In this document: one piece after another, positions 25,909 to 34,443 of the stretch | Numbering within the stretch: the stretch's first letter is position 1 | Layout of the letters: each line of letters opens with the position of its first letter | From: Streptomyces nigra | GTDB taxonomy: Bacteria > Actinomycetota > Actinomycetes > Streptomycetales > Streptomycetaceae | Direction: 5' to 3' | Assembly (NCBI RefSeq): GCF_003074055.1 | Contig: NZ_CP029043.1 | Coordinates: 1 to 64,000, forward strand | DNA: 64,000 nt | Position numbers and translations under genes: made by a program | Notes under the pieces: generated by a model | Seen by the model: only the letters and a program-made list of their open reading frames with translations | Told to the model about the DNA's origin: nothing | Databases searched by the model: none

Positions 25909-26574
25909 GTGGACGTCTACGAGGCGGTCACGAGTCGACGGGCGGTGCGTGCATTCACCGGCCGACGGGTCCCCGGGGAGGTGCTGGAGCGTGTGCTCGC
26001 GACCGCCGCTTGGGCGCCATCCGCTTCCAATCTCCAGCCTTGGCACATTTACGCCGTGACCGACGCACCGTTGACCGAGCTCAAGAAGCGCGCCGGTGAA
26101 CGGCTGGCGGTGGGCGATCCCTGGGACGAGCCCGAGTACCAGCAGTACCCGCCGGACCTCAAGTCGCCGTACCGTGAGCGTCGGGCCGCCTTCGGCGAGC
26201 AGCGCTACGGAGCACTCGGCATCCCACGCCACGACACCGAGGCGCGCCAGCGTGCCGCCTCCGCGAACTGGGAGTGCTTCGGGGCGCCGGCCGCGCTGTT
26301 CTGCTACATCGACCGCGATCTGGGCCCCGCCCAGTGGTCCGATATTGGCATGTACCTGCAAACAGTCATGCTGTTGCTGCGCGCGGAAGGGCTGCACAGC
26401 TGCACCCAGATGGCGTGGGCGAAGTACCACCGGACCGTCGCCGCGATCCTGAGGCCCCCGGACGAACTGATGCTGTTCTGCGGCATGTCGATCGGGTACG
26501 AGGACACCGCGACGCAGTCCCCCCGCACAGGCCGGGCCCCGCTCGGCGAAACCCTCACCTTCCTCGACGACTGA
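25909..26574 (+). CDS. Nitroreductase family protein
   Basis: FMN-dependent nitroreductase of 221 aa. The N-terminal flavin-phosphate motif SRRAVRAFTGRRV and the substrate loop AAWAPSASNLQPWHIY are typical, as are the central SDIGMYLQTVMLLLRAEGL and the C-terminal LMLFCGMSIGYED. It reduces nitro- or quinone-type compounds using NAD(P)H as a homodimer. GTG 25909 is supported by AGGAGG about 7 nt upstream. It diverges from the azoreductase gene with a shared MarR-type operator. Confidence 0.95.
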   Translation: MDVYEAVTSRRAVRAFTGRRVPGEVLERVLATAAWAPSASNLQPWHIYAVTDAPLTELKKRAGERLAVGDPWDEPEYQQYPPDLKSPYRERRAAFGEQRYGALGIPRHDTEARQRAASANWECFGAPAALFCYIDRDLGPAQWSDIGMYLQTVMLLLRAEGLHSCTQMAWAKYHRTVAAILRPPDELMLFCGMSIGYEDTATQSPRTGRAPLGETLTFLDD

Positions 26575-26926
26575 GCCGGTGAACCGCCCCGCGGCGGCGG
26601 GGCGAAGCCGGTTGAGTGCCGCAACGTCGCACCCGCGAGGTGCTGCGCGCGGCGGAACCGGACCGGGCGCTCCGCCCACGGGTGCACACCGGCTGAACGG
26701 CGGTTTCGCGCCACGGATCACGCAGCCGGCGTAGAGATGACCACACGGGAGGCCATCCGCCCATGCGGGGCGCTCACCGCCGGGTGCACCGCCCACCGGC
26801 CTCCTGACCACGACCGCAGAGGGCGCCCGCAGTCCCGAAGGCCGCCCCACCGTCCTGTGTTGTCAGTGGCGGTTGGTAGAACTGCGGCATCACGGATCGC
26901 ACACCCTTTCTTCCAGGAGCAGCCGC
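26575..26926. other. Intergenic region before the STM4015-4011 cluster
   Basis: About 350 bp. A GC-rich hairpin (CCGCCCCGC with GCGGGGCG) at about 26585-26605 may terminate the nitroreductase transcript. A short plus-strand frame at 26737-26940 has no features of a precursor peptide. The cluster promoter should lie here, but no clear boxes were recognised. Confidence 0.45.
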
Positions 26927-27886
26927 ATGACCATCGGTGACCACCTGCACGAGTTGTACCGGCTGCCCGCTCACGCCTTCCCGGGCCCTGGCACCCCGGC
27001 CGGCCCTCTGCCCGAGCCGGACTCCGTCGCCTGGCGGATCTCCGCGGACGTGTACGACTCCGAGGAGAGCTGGACCGCGGCGTTCACCCGCTTCTGCGAG
27101 ACCGTCGACACCACCCGGGTGCGCGCCCTGATCGTCGGCGCCTGGGAGGAGGCCTACGAGTCCGACCCCTCCGAGGTCATCGAGGCCCTGCTGGCCGCCC
27201 GCGACCGGCTGCCCGCGCTGCGCGCCCTGTTCCTGGGCGACATGGTGATGGAGGAGTGCGAGATCTCCTGGATCAACCAGACCGATGTCGCACCGCTCCT
27301 GACCGGCTTCCCCGCCCTGGAGGAGTTCGGCGTGCGCGGCGGCTCGGGCCTCGGCTTCACCGTCGGGCAGCACTCCGCGCTGCGCCGTCTCGTCGTGGAG
27401 ACCGGCGGCCTGCCCGCGTCGGTGGTGCGCGGCATCGGCGCCGGCGACCTGCCCGCGCTGGAGCACCTCGACCTGTGGCTGGGCACGCCCGACTACGGCG
27501 GCGACAGCGAAGCCGCCGACCTGGAGCCGATCCTGTCCGGTGCCCGGCTGCCGCGCCTGCGCCATCTGGCCCTGCGCAACAGCGAGATGCAGGACGCGGT
27601 GGCCGCGGCCGTCGCCGCCGCCCCCGTCGTGGCCCGCCTGGAGGTCCTGGACCTGTCCATGGGCGTGCTGACCGACGAGGGCGCGGAGGCGCTGCTGAGC
27701 GGTCAGCCGCTGACCCATCTGAAGAAGCTCGACCTGCACCACCACTACCTGAGCGCGGCCTTCGAGAAGCGGGTGCGGCAGGCGCTGGAGCCGGCCGGTG
27801 TGGAGGTCGACCTCGACCGCGACGACGCGGAGGAGGAGACCGAGGAGGGCGGCACTGTCTGGCGCTACGTCTCCGTCGGCGAGTGA
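26927..27886 (+). CDS. STM4015 family leucine-rich-repeat protein
   Basis: Protein of 319 aa with degenerate leucine-rich repeats (LPALRALFLGDMVM, FPALEEFGVRG, LPALEHLDLWLG, LPRLRHLALRNSEM, VARLEVLDLSMGVLTDEG, LTHLKKLDLHHHYL) after an N-terminal region of about 60 residues. No signal peptide is present. LRR domains normally bind proteins, so this is the likely recognition or target component of the STM4011-STM4015 set named after Salmonella Typhimurium loci. ATG 26927 has AGGAGC 7 nt upstream, and the stop overlaps the STM4014 start as GTGA. The molecular function is unknown. Confidence 0.93.
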   Translation: MTIGDHLHELYRLPAHAFPGPGTPAGPLPEPDSVAWRISADVYDSEESWTAAFTRFCETVDTTRVRALIVGAWEEAYESDPSEVIEALLAARDRLPALRALFLGDMVMEECEISWINQTDVAPLLTGFPALEEFGVRGGSGLGFTVGQHSALRRLVVETGGLPASVVRGIGAGDLPALEHLDLWLGTPDYGGDSEAADLEPILSGARLPRLRHLALRNSEMQDAVAAAVAAAPVVARLEVLDLSMGVLTDEGAEALLSGQPLTHLKKLDLHHHYLSAAFEKRVRQALEPAGVEVDLDRDDAEEETEEGGTVWRYVSVGE

Positions 27887-29127
27887 GCACGGACGGCCCC
27901 GTCCCGGGGCAGCGGGGGACGACGGGTACCACGGGGGTGGCGGCCGGTGTGCGCTTCGCGGTGGTCGGCAATCCCGGCAACCGCCGCGTGACGCTGTTCG
28001 CCGACGCGGTGCGCGCGGCGGGCCTGCCCGGCCCCCGCGTGGTGCCGTGGACGGACGTCCTGCGCCGGGGAGGCGCCCGCTTCGCCCCCGGCGAGATCGT
28101 CCGCGTCGACTCCCCCGGTGAGGATCCCGAGGTGGACCGCATGCTGCGGGGCGCTGCGGAACCCACCCGGGTGGAGGGATCGGCGCGTTGGTACGCCGGG
28201 TTCACGGCCGCGCTGCGCAGTCTGCGCGGCGGCGTCCGACTGGACGACCCGGACGAGGTGTCCGTGCTGTTCGACAAGCGCCGCTGCCACGCGGTTCTGG
28301 ACGCGGCGGGCGTGCCGGTGCCCTTCTCCCCCACCTCCGGACCGGACGGCGCCCCGGTGCGCGGCTGGGACGACGTGCGGACGCTGATGCGTACCCACCG
28401 GATGGCGCGGCTGTTCGTCAAACCCGCCCACGGGTCGTCGGCGTCCGGAGTCCTCGCCGTGGAGGCGGGCGGCGGCCGGATCAGGGCGACCACGTCCGTC
28501 GAGGTGACCGCGGACGGCCGGCTGTACAACTCCCTGAGGCTGCGCCGCTACGAGGACGAGCGGGACGTCGCCGCCGTCGTCGACGCCCTCGCCCCGGACG
28601 GCCTGCACCTGGAGCGGTGGGTGCCCAAGGCGTCCCAGCAGGGCCGCGCGACCGACTTCCGGGTGGTCGTGGTGGCCGGCCGGGCCACGCACGCCGTGGT
28701 GCGCACCAGCCGTTCGCCCCTGACCAACCTCCATCTGGGCGGTCGCCGCGGCGACCTCGACGCGGCCCGTGCGGCCGTCGTGGCGGCGGGCGGCCGCTGG
28801 AGCGAGGTGCTGGAGGTCTGCGAGCGGGCGGCCGCGTGTTTTCCGCGCACCCTGTGCGTCGGCGTCGACCTGCTGCCGGCCGTCGGCTGGCGCCGGATGG
28901 TCGTGGGCGAGGTCAACGCCTTCGGCGATCTGCTGCCCGGTCTCACCGGCCTGCCCGGCAGCGGCGCGGAGGGCCTGGACACCTACGGCGCACAGGTCGC
29001 GGCGGTGCTGCGCGGACCCGCCCGCCCCGAGGTCCCCCGGTCGGCGGCAGCTGCGGCCTCCTCACTGCACGGTCACCCGAACGGGACGCAGGCGGGTGCC
29101 CCGCGTGCGTCCGCCCGGCCGAGGTGA
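27883..29127 (+). CDS. STM4014 family ATP-grasp-like protein
   Basis: Protein of 414 aa with an ATP-grasp-like fold. The N-terminal part resembles a pre-ATP-grasp domain (GVRFAVVGNPGNRRVTLFADA). The nucleotide-binding region has LFVKPAHGSSASGV, and the DFRVVVVAGRATHAVVRTS and GEVNAFGDLLPGL segments resemble the metal-binding core seen in RimK-like ligases. Such enzymes join a carboxylate to an amine or thiol. GTG 27883 overlaps the STM4015 stop. The C-terminal 30 residues are low complexity. The substrate is unknown; a peptide or protein partner is possible because the cluster encodes an LRR protein and two radical SAM enzymes. Confidence 0.92.
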   Translation: MSTDGPVPGQRGTTGTTGVAAGVRFAVVGNPGNRRVTLFADAVRAAGLPGPRVVPWTDVLRRGGARFAPGEIVRVDSPGEDPEVDRMLRGAAEPTRVEGSARWYAGFTAALRSLRGGVRLDDPDEVSVLFDKRRCHAVLDAAGVPVPFSPTSGPDGAPVRGWDDVRTLMRTHRMARLFVKPAHGSSASGVLAVEAGGGRIRATTSVEVTADGRLYNSLRLRRYEDERDVAAVVDALAPDGLHLERWVPKASQQGRATDFRVVVVAGRATHAVVRTSRSPLTNLHLGGRRGDLDAARAAVVAAGGRWSEVLEVCERAAACFPRTLCVGVDLLPAVGWRRMVVGEVNAFGDLLPGLTGLPGSGAEGLDTYGAQVAAVLRGPARPEVPRSAAAAASSLHGHPNGTQAGAPRASARPR

Positions 29128-29177
29128 CACCGCCCGGCCCCGACGGCCGCCGCACCCGTACAGAACAGGAACACCGT

Positions 29178-30008
29178 ATGACCCAGCCCGACATGAACGA
29201 CATCGTCGGCGAGTACGACATCCTCCTCGTCACCCTCGACACCCTGCGCCACGACGTGGCCGAGGAACTTGCGGCAGCGGGCCGCATCCCGCACCTCGCG
29301 CGTCATCTGCCGGGTGGTCGCTGGGAGAAGCGCCACGCGCCGGGCAGCTTCACGTACGCCTCGCACCAGGCGATCTTCGCCGGCTTCCTGCCCACCCCTG
29401 CGGCGCCCGGGCCGCATCCACGGCTCTTCGCGGCGAGCTTCGCCGGCAGCGAGACCACCGCCGAAGGCACCTTCGTCTACGACACCCCGGACCTCGTCGG
29501 CGGGCTCGCGAAGGCCGGCTACCACACGGTGTGCATCGGAGGGGTGGGCTTCTTCAACAAGCTGGGCCCGCTGGGCTCGGTGCTGCCGGGCCTGTTCCAG
29601 GAATCCCACTGGGAACCGGAGTTCGGCGTCACCTCACCCCACTCGTTCGAGAACCAGGTCGAGTGTGCCGAGCAGGTCGTCGCCCGACTGCCCACGGACC
29701 GACGCCTGTTCCTCTTCGTCAACGTCTCGGCACTGCACCAGCCGAACTGGTTCCACCTGCCCGGCGCCACCCGGGAGGCCGGTGACACGCGTGCCAGCCA
29801 CGCCGCCGCCCTGGAGTACGTCGACCGGCACATCGGACGGCTGTTCGCGGCCGCGAGCTCCCGGCGCCGCTGTTTCGCGATCGTCTGCTCCGACCACGGC
29901 ACCGCCTACGGCGACGACGGCTACACCGGGCACCGGCTCGGCCACGAGTGCGTCTGGACCGTGCCGTACGCCCAGTTCCTCCTCGACCCCGCTGAGGCCG
30001 CCCGATGA
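29178..30008 (+). CDS. STM4013/SEN3800 family sulfatase-like hydrolase
   Basis: Cytosolic hydrolase of the alkaline-phosphatase/sulfatase superfamily, 276 aa, shorter than true sulfatases. The metal site is suggested by LLVTLDTLRHD (Asp21) and CSDHGTAYGDDG (Asp239, His240), with further His residues at GHRLGHE (252 and 256). The CxPSR formylglycine motif of type I sulfatases is absent; a Ser/Thr in PGSFTYASHQAIF may be the nucleophile. ATG 29178 has an ACAGGA site. The stop overlaps the radical SAM gene as ATGA. The phosphate or sulfate ester acted on is unknown. Confidence 0.93.
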   Translation: MTQPDMNDIVGEYDILLVTLDTLRHDVAEELAAAGRIPHLARHLPGGRWEKRHAPGSFTYASHQAIFAGFLPTPAAPGPHPRLFAASFAGSETTAEGTFVYDTPDLVGGLAKAGYHTVCIGGVGFFNKLGPLGSVLPGLFQESHWEPEFGVTSPHSFENQVECAEQVVARLPTDRRLFLFVNVSALHQPNWFHLPGATREAGDTRASHAAALEYVDRHIGRLFAAASSRRRCFAIVCSDHGTAYGDDGYTGHRLGHECVWTVPYAQFLLDPAEAAR

Positions 30009-31342
30009 CCACCGCCCCGCCGACCGGCCCCTACCAGCACTACGTCTACGCCTATCCCCACAAGACCGCCTACCGGCCCCTGCCCGACCGGCCGTCGCTG
30101 ACGTCCCTGTGGGCGACGGAGGACAAGAGCGCGCTCTCCCTCTACCTGCACATCCCGTTCTGCGAGGTGCGCTGCGGGTTCTGCAACCTCTTCACCCGCA
30201 TCGGCGCCCCCGAGGGACTGACCGGCGCCTACCTCGACGCCCTGGAGCGACAGGCGACGGCCGTGCGCGACGCGCTGGGCGACGGCGACGGCACGCGTTT
30301 CGCCACCGCCGCTTTCGGCGGCGGCACCCCCACCTTCCTCACCGCCCGGGAACTGAACCGGCTCTGCGACATCGCCGAGCACCGCATGGGCGCCGACCTG
30401 CGCGCGATACCGCTGTCGGTGGAGGCCTCGCCCGCCACGGCCACCTCCGACCGTCTGGCCGTGCTGGCCGAACGCGGCACCACCCGGCTGAGCCTCGGCG
30501 TGCAGAGCTTCGTCGACTCCGAGGCCCGGGCCGCCGTCCGTCCGCAGCGCCGTGCCGACGTGGAGGCAGCCCTCGGCCGCATCCGCGACGCGGCCATACC
30601 GGTGCTGAACATCGACCTCATCTACGGCATCGACGGCCAGACCGAGCAGACCTGGCTGCATTCGCTGGACGCGGCACTCACCTGGCGGCCGGAGGAGCTC
30701 TACCTGTACCCCCTCTACGTCCGCCCCTTGACCGGCCTGGACCGCCACCGCCCGGACTCGGGCTGCGACCCGGAGTGGGACGAGCAGCGGCTGCGACTGT
30801 ACCGCTCGGGCCGTGACCACCTGCTGGCCCAGGGGTACATTCAGCAGTCGATGCGGATGTTCCGCCGGGCCGACGCCCCGCCGCAGGGCGCCGATGACTA
30901 CGCCTGCCAGACCGACGGCATGATCGGCCTCGGCTGCGGAGCCCGCTCCTACACCTCCGCACTGCACTACTCGTTCGACTACGCCGTCGGCATGCACGAG
31001 ATCCGCGGGATCATCGATGACTACGTCGCCACCACCGACTTCTCTCGCGCGGCGGTCGGCTACCGCATCGACCCCCGCGAGGCACGCCGCCGCCACCTGC
31101 TGCAGTCGCTCCTTCAGGCCGACGGCCTGGACACCGCCGACTACCGCGCCCGCTTCGGCTCCCTGCCCGCCGACGACTTCGACGCCGAACTCGACGCCCT
31201 CGCGTACCGCGGCTGGCTGACCGACCCCACCGTCGCCCGCCTGCGGCTGACACCCGAGGGCCTCGCACACTCCGATGCCATCGGTCCGCGTCTGTTCTCC
31301 CCCGCCGTGCGCGCCGCCATGGCCGCCTACGAGAGGAAGTGA
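30005..31342 (+). CDS. STM4012 family radical SAM protein (HemN-like)
   Basis: Radical S-adenosylmethionine enzyme of 445 aa in the HemN/HemW-like subgroup. The iron-sulfur motif is CEVRCGFC (Cys53, Cys57, Cys60), followed by the Phe-rich FCNLF pattern typical of HemN-like proteins. TIM-barrel strands include TAAFGGGTPTFLTA (the GGTP motif), TTRLSLGVQSFVDSEA and LNIDLIYGIDGQTEQ. A HemN C-terminal-like region follows. Unlike coproporphyrinogen oxidase, it sits with four other STM401x genes. It overlaps the hydrolase gene as ATGA and precedes the second radical SAM gene by 9 nt. Confidence 0.95.
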   Translation: MTTAPPTGPYQHYVYAYPHKTAYRPLPDRPSLTSLWATEDKSALSLYLHIPFCEVRCGFCNLFTRIGAPEGLTGAYLDALERQATAVRDALGDGDGTRFATAAFGGGTPTFLTARELNRLCDIAEHRMGADLRAIPLSVEASPATATSDRLAVLAERGTTRLSLGVQSFVDSEARAAVRPQRRADVEAALGRIRDAAIPVLNIDLIYGIDGQTEQTWLHSLDAALTWRPEELYLYPLYVRPLTGLDRHRPDSGCDPEWDEQRLRLYRSGRDHLLAQGYIQQSMRMFRRADAPPQGADDYACQTDGMIGLGCGARSYTSALHYSFDYAVGMHEIRGIIDDYVATTDFSRAAVGYRIDPREARRRHLLQSLLQADGLDTADYRARFGSLPADDFDAELDALAYRGWLTDPTVARLRLTPEGLAHSDAIGPRLFSPAVRAAMAAYERK

Positions 31343-31351
31343 CGTCCGGCC

Positions 31352-32212
31352 ATGGACCTCACCGTCCTCTACCGCGGTCCCCTCGCCTCCTGCGACTACG
31401 ACTGCCCCTACTGCCCGTTCGCGAAGCGGCGGGACTCCCCCGCCCAGCTCCGCGCCGACCGAGCCGCCCTGGACCGCTTCGCGGCGTGGGCCGCCGCGCA
31501 GCGAGACGACCGGCTGTCGCTGCTGTTCACCCCGTGGGGCGAGGGACTCGTACGCTCCTGGTACCGGCGCACCCTCGCGGAGCTGTCCCACCTGCCGCAC
31601 ATCCGCCGCGTCGCCATCCAGACCAACCTCAGCTGCCGCACCGACTGGCTGGACACCGCCGACCGCGACACCCTCGCCCTGTGGTGCACCTACCACCCGG
31701 GCCAGACGCCCTACGACCGCTTCCTCACCAAGTGTCACGACCTCGCCCGGCGCGGTGTGCGCTACAGCGTCGGCGTGGTCGGCCTGCCCGAACACCTGCC
31801 GGCCGCCCGCCGGTTGCGCGCCGACCTGCCGGACCACGTGTACCTGTGGGTCAACGCGGCCGAGGGACACACCTACGAGGACGCCGAGGCCGAGGACTGG
31901 ACGGCGCTGGACGCGCTGTTCCCCTACAGCCGCACCCCGCACGCCAGCGCCGGACTGCCCTGTCGGACCGGCGAGTCCGTGATCTCGGTCGACGGGGAGG
32001 GCACCGTACGCCGCTGCCACTTCGTCCGCGCCGAGCTCGGCAACCTGTACGACGGCAGCTACCGGGCCGCGTTGCGCCCGCGGCCGTGCCCGCTGACGGT
32101 CTGCGACTGCCACATCGGCTACGTCCACCTGGAGACCCTGCCCCTGTACGACGTCTTCGCCGGCGGAGTCCTGGAACGCATCCCGGCCGCCATCCGGCCC
32201 GGTCGGACGTAA
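31352..32212 (+). CDS. STM4011 family radical SAM protein
   Basis: Small radical SAM enzyme of 286 aa. The cluster motif CDYDCPYC (Cys14, Cys18, Cys21) starts almost at the N-terminus. The C-terminal part has five more cysteines (204, 222, 246, 251, 253) in a SPASM-like pattern: LPCRTGESVISVDGEGTVRRC, ELGNLYDG, and CPLTVCDCHIGY. This suggests at least one extra iron-sulfur cluster, as in peptide-modifying radical SAM enzymes. It is the last gene of the five-gene operon. No short precursor peptide gene is evident beside it, so the substrate may be the LRR protein or a small molecule. Confidence 0.94.
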   Translation: MDLTVLYRGPLASCDYDCPYCPFAKRRDSPAQLRADRAALDRFAAWAAAQRDDRLSLLFTPWGEGLVRSWYRRTLAELSHLPHIRRVAIQTNLSCRTDWLDTADRDTLALWCTYHPGQTPYDRFLTKCHDLARRGVRYSVGVVGLPEHLPAARRLRADLPDHVYLWVNAAEGHTYEDAEAEDWTALDALFPYSRTPHASAGLPCRTGESVISVDGEGTVRRCHFVRAELGNLYDGSYRAALRPRPCPLTVCDCHIGYVHLETLPLYDVFAGGVLERIPAAIRPGRT

Positions 32213-32256
32213 CCACCGATCGGATCGGATGTCACCGGTTCCCCTCACGAACAAGT

Positions 32257-32430
32257 GCCCTGTCCTACCGCACGAACCTGACCATGCGGCAGCTGGTCAC
32301 ATTGTTCGGCGTTTGCCCAACTACCGGTTCACGGCAAACGCGCAGGTCATCATCGACGCCGAAACCCGCCTGGCGATCGCCGCCACCCCGCCGGTGCCGG
32401 ACACCACCGCGCACGCGCACGCCAAGCCTG
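32257..32430 (+). pseudogene. IS5-type transposase remnant
   Basis: Two transposase scraps in different frames: ALSYRTNLTMRQLVTLFGV (the N-terminal HTH) joined to NYRFTANAQVIIDAETRLAIA (part of the DDE domain). The middle of the gene, including catalytic Asp residues, is missing. It lies directly behind the STM4011 gene. Confidence 0.7.
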
Positions 32431-32863
32431 GAAGGGGGCCAGTAGGAACCGGGAGGAGGCGTGGGGTTGACACGAAATCTCCCGACGTATTTCCAACGGC
32501 CAGCGCTGATCAATGACGGCCGCGGTCTCCTTGCGGGCCCACACTCGTTGCCCCGATCCGGCACTCACCCGTAAGAGAATCCGAAGGGCGCCCTCGTGCT
32601 CCATGCCGCACGATGTCGCGCCGAAATCTGTGCAGGCATAGGCCATGGCGTATGCCTGGGCGATGCAACAGGGGGACTCGGGCGAACCGCGCTCCAACAA
32701 CTCTCAGAGCGCAGCACTGTATAGGATTCCGCAAAGGGCCCTCCCATCCGGCAACGGCTTGCGGCCAGGATGCCGGAATCCTCGCTCGCCGCTGCGGCAG
32801 CGCCATACGGACCACTGGCGAAACTGCGGCGTGCTGCTTTTCGTCCCGTCGTACTGTGAGTCC
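32431..32863. other. Region without a recognised gene
   Basis: About 430 bp, slightly less GC-rich than the flanks. A minus-strand frame 32350-32700 contains SPESPCCIAQAYAMAYACTD and could be a small unknown protein, but it overlaps the transposase remnant and has no family that I recognise. The promoter of the MOSC gene should lie at the right end. Confidence 0.35.
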
Positions 32864-33415
32864 ATGACCACAGTGGAAGTGCTTCAGCTGTTGTTGTCAC
32901 CGACCCACCGCTACGTCGGGCGGCCGGCGGATGGGCCGGTTCCCACGCACGAGGACGAACTGGTCGACAGCGTCGAAGTCCGCCGCACGCTCGGGATCGT
33001 CGGCGATCGGTACTTCGCTCACCCGGCACATCGTCGTGCTGCAATCACTCTGATGTCAGCGGAGAATCTTCCTCTGCATATCAATAGCGCGATCGACCTG
33101 CGGCAGACACGTCGAAACGTGCTTCTCAGCGGGGTGAACATCGATGAGTATGTGGGATCGACAATCAGTCTGGACACCGGCAGCGGCCCGGTCCTCCTGG
33201 CGGTCAACAGTGCGGCGAGGCCTTGTGCCTGGATGGAGACCACTATCGGAACCGGCGCCCAGCGTGCGCTGCGGGGCAAAGGAGGTGTGCGCTGCACACC
33301 ACTCTCCGACGGCATCCTGACCTTGGGGAGCGCAGTATTCACCGTCACTGGGACGGGAGGGGAAAAGGCAGGTGCGGACGTTTCCCGTTCTACAGGGACG
33401 ATATACAGCGGCTAA
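32864..33415 (+). CDS. MOSC domain protein
   Basis: Protein of 183 aa with a MOSC (molybdenum-cofactor sulfurase C-terminal) domain. Features are GIVGDRYFAHPAHRRAAITLMSAENL, RRNVLLSGVNIDEYVGSTI, and AARPCAWMETTIG with the conserved Cys that carries sulfur in this fold. Small MOSC proteins such as YiiM detoxify N-hydroxylated compounds with molybdenum. ATG 32864 is the first Met that matches the family start (MTTVEVLQLLLSPTHRY); upstream sequence is not conserved. Its base composition is lower in GC than its neighbours, suggesting transfer. Confidence 0.88.
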   Translation: MTTVEVLQLLLSPTHRYVGRPADGPVPTHEDELVDSVEVRRTLGIVGDRYFAHPAHRRAAITLMSAENLPLHINSAIDLRQTRRNVLLSGVNIDEYVGSTISLDTGSGPVLLAVNSAARPCAWMETTIGTGAQRALRGKGGVRCTPLSDGILTLGSAVFTVTGTGGEKAGADVSRSTGTIYSG

Positions 33416-33797
33416 CACACGACGAGGGCCTGGCATCGGCTCGAACGGGGGGGCCAGTCCCATGCTGTCGGCCCTGACGGAGTGATCTACCGGACGCGAA
33501 CGGCGTCGCTGGACGAACCCCGAGCTCGACCAAGGTGACCTGCGGCAGTTTCTCGAGCTGCTGAAGTGACCCCTGGCCTTTGTTCTCGCGAACTCTCTCC
33601 GTGCCGATGACGAGAAGCGGCTCGCCGTCACGCCGGCTGGTGGCGAGAAATGCCGCGGCGAGGTCCTGGCGGCGGCCCCTAACGGGGTGACACGGCGTAT
33701 GTCGTCGAGGTCGCCAAGATGCGATGCAGGAAGTCCGGGGTGGAGACTTTTAGCAGGACATCGGTGTCTCTCGAAATCGATCAGAGGAGTGATCGCG
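33416..33797 (+). other. Region with a possible MarR gene remnant
   Basis: About 380 bp with no intact gene. Near 33605-33690 one plus-strand frame reads DEKRLAVTPAGGEKCRGEVL, which resembles the wing of a MarR regulator; this frame runs without a stop into the cupin gene. The rest shows nothing recognisable. Confidence 0.35.
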
Positions 33798-34316
33798 ATG
33801 ACCGAGGAACTGGTCCCTCCGCTCACGGTCGTCCGCCCCGGCGAGGGCGCCGAGGGGTTCCTGGGTTCCATCGGTGTGGTCTTCAAGCTTTCGGGGGCCG
33901 ATACCAACGGCGCCTTGTCGGTCGTCGAGCACCCGTTCCCGGTCGGCGCGCTGGTGCCGCCGCACCTGCACACCCGTGAGGACGAGTACTCGATCGTCAC
34001 CGAAGGCGAGATCGGCTTTCGCTCCGGCGACCGCGAAGCCGTGCTGGGCGCCGGCGGCTACATCACCAAGCCGCGCGGCGAGCTGCACGCCATGTGGAAC
34101 GCCGGCTCGGTCCCTGCCCGCATGATCGAGATCATCAGCCCTGCCGGTTTCGAGGACTGCTTTCGCGAGCTGGCCGAGATGTTCGCCGACGGCCCGCCGT
34201 CGTCCTCGGACGCGATCCCGGCAGTCGTGGCCAAGTACGGCCTCGAATTCGGTCAGCCGGAGTGGCTGCCGGACGTCATCGCGCGGTTCGGACTGACCCC
34301 GCCGCCAGGACCGTGA
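33798..34316 (+). CDS. Cupin-domain protein
   Basis: Small single-cupin protein, 172 aa. The metal-binding motif 1 is visible as PPHLHTREDEYSIVTEGEIGF (two His, one Glu), and the second motif as GELHAMWNAGSVPARMIEI. The C-terminal 45 residues are helical. Proteins of this type include dioxygenases, isomerases and small binding proteins, so the activity is not assignable. ATG 33798 has AGAGGAG 8 nt upstream. Confidence 0.9.
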   Translation: MTEELVPPLTVVRPGEGAEGFLGSIGVVFKLSGADTNGALSVVEHPFPVGALVPPHLHTREDEYSIVTEGEIGFRSGDREAVLGAGGYITKPRGELHAMWNAGSVPARMIEIISPAGFEDCFRELAEMFADGPPSSSDAIPAVVAKYGLEFGQPEWLPDVIARFGLTPPPGP

Positions 34317-34443
34317 ACCCACGACCTGCGGACCGGCCGGTCAACGGCACGGGCGAAGCAATGACGTCGCGCAGTGCCGCCTGGCATCTCGCCGGTGCCG
34401 GAACCCGCGGTCGTGTCAGGTCCGGCGCCGCCACCCTCGCATC

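Noticed and set aside
26737..26940. Possible precursor peptide before the STM4015 gene
   Set aside because: The frame is Arg/Pro-rich, runs into the next gene and shows no leader, core or Cys pattern.
29921..32254. A 777-codon open frame on the minus strand across the radical SAM genes
   Set aside because: It is antisense to three well-supported genes; long shadow frames are normal at this GC content.
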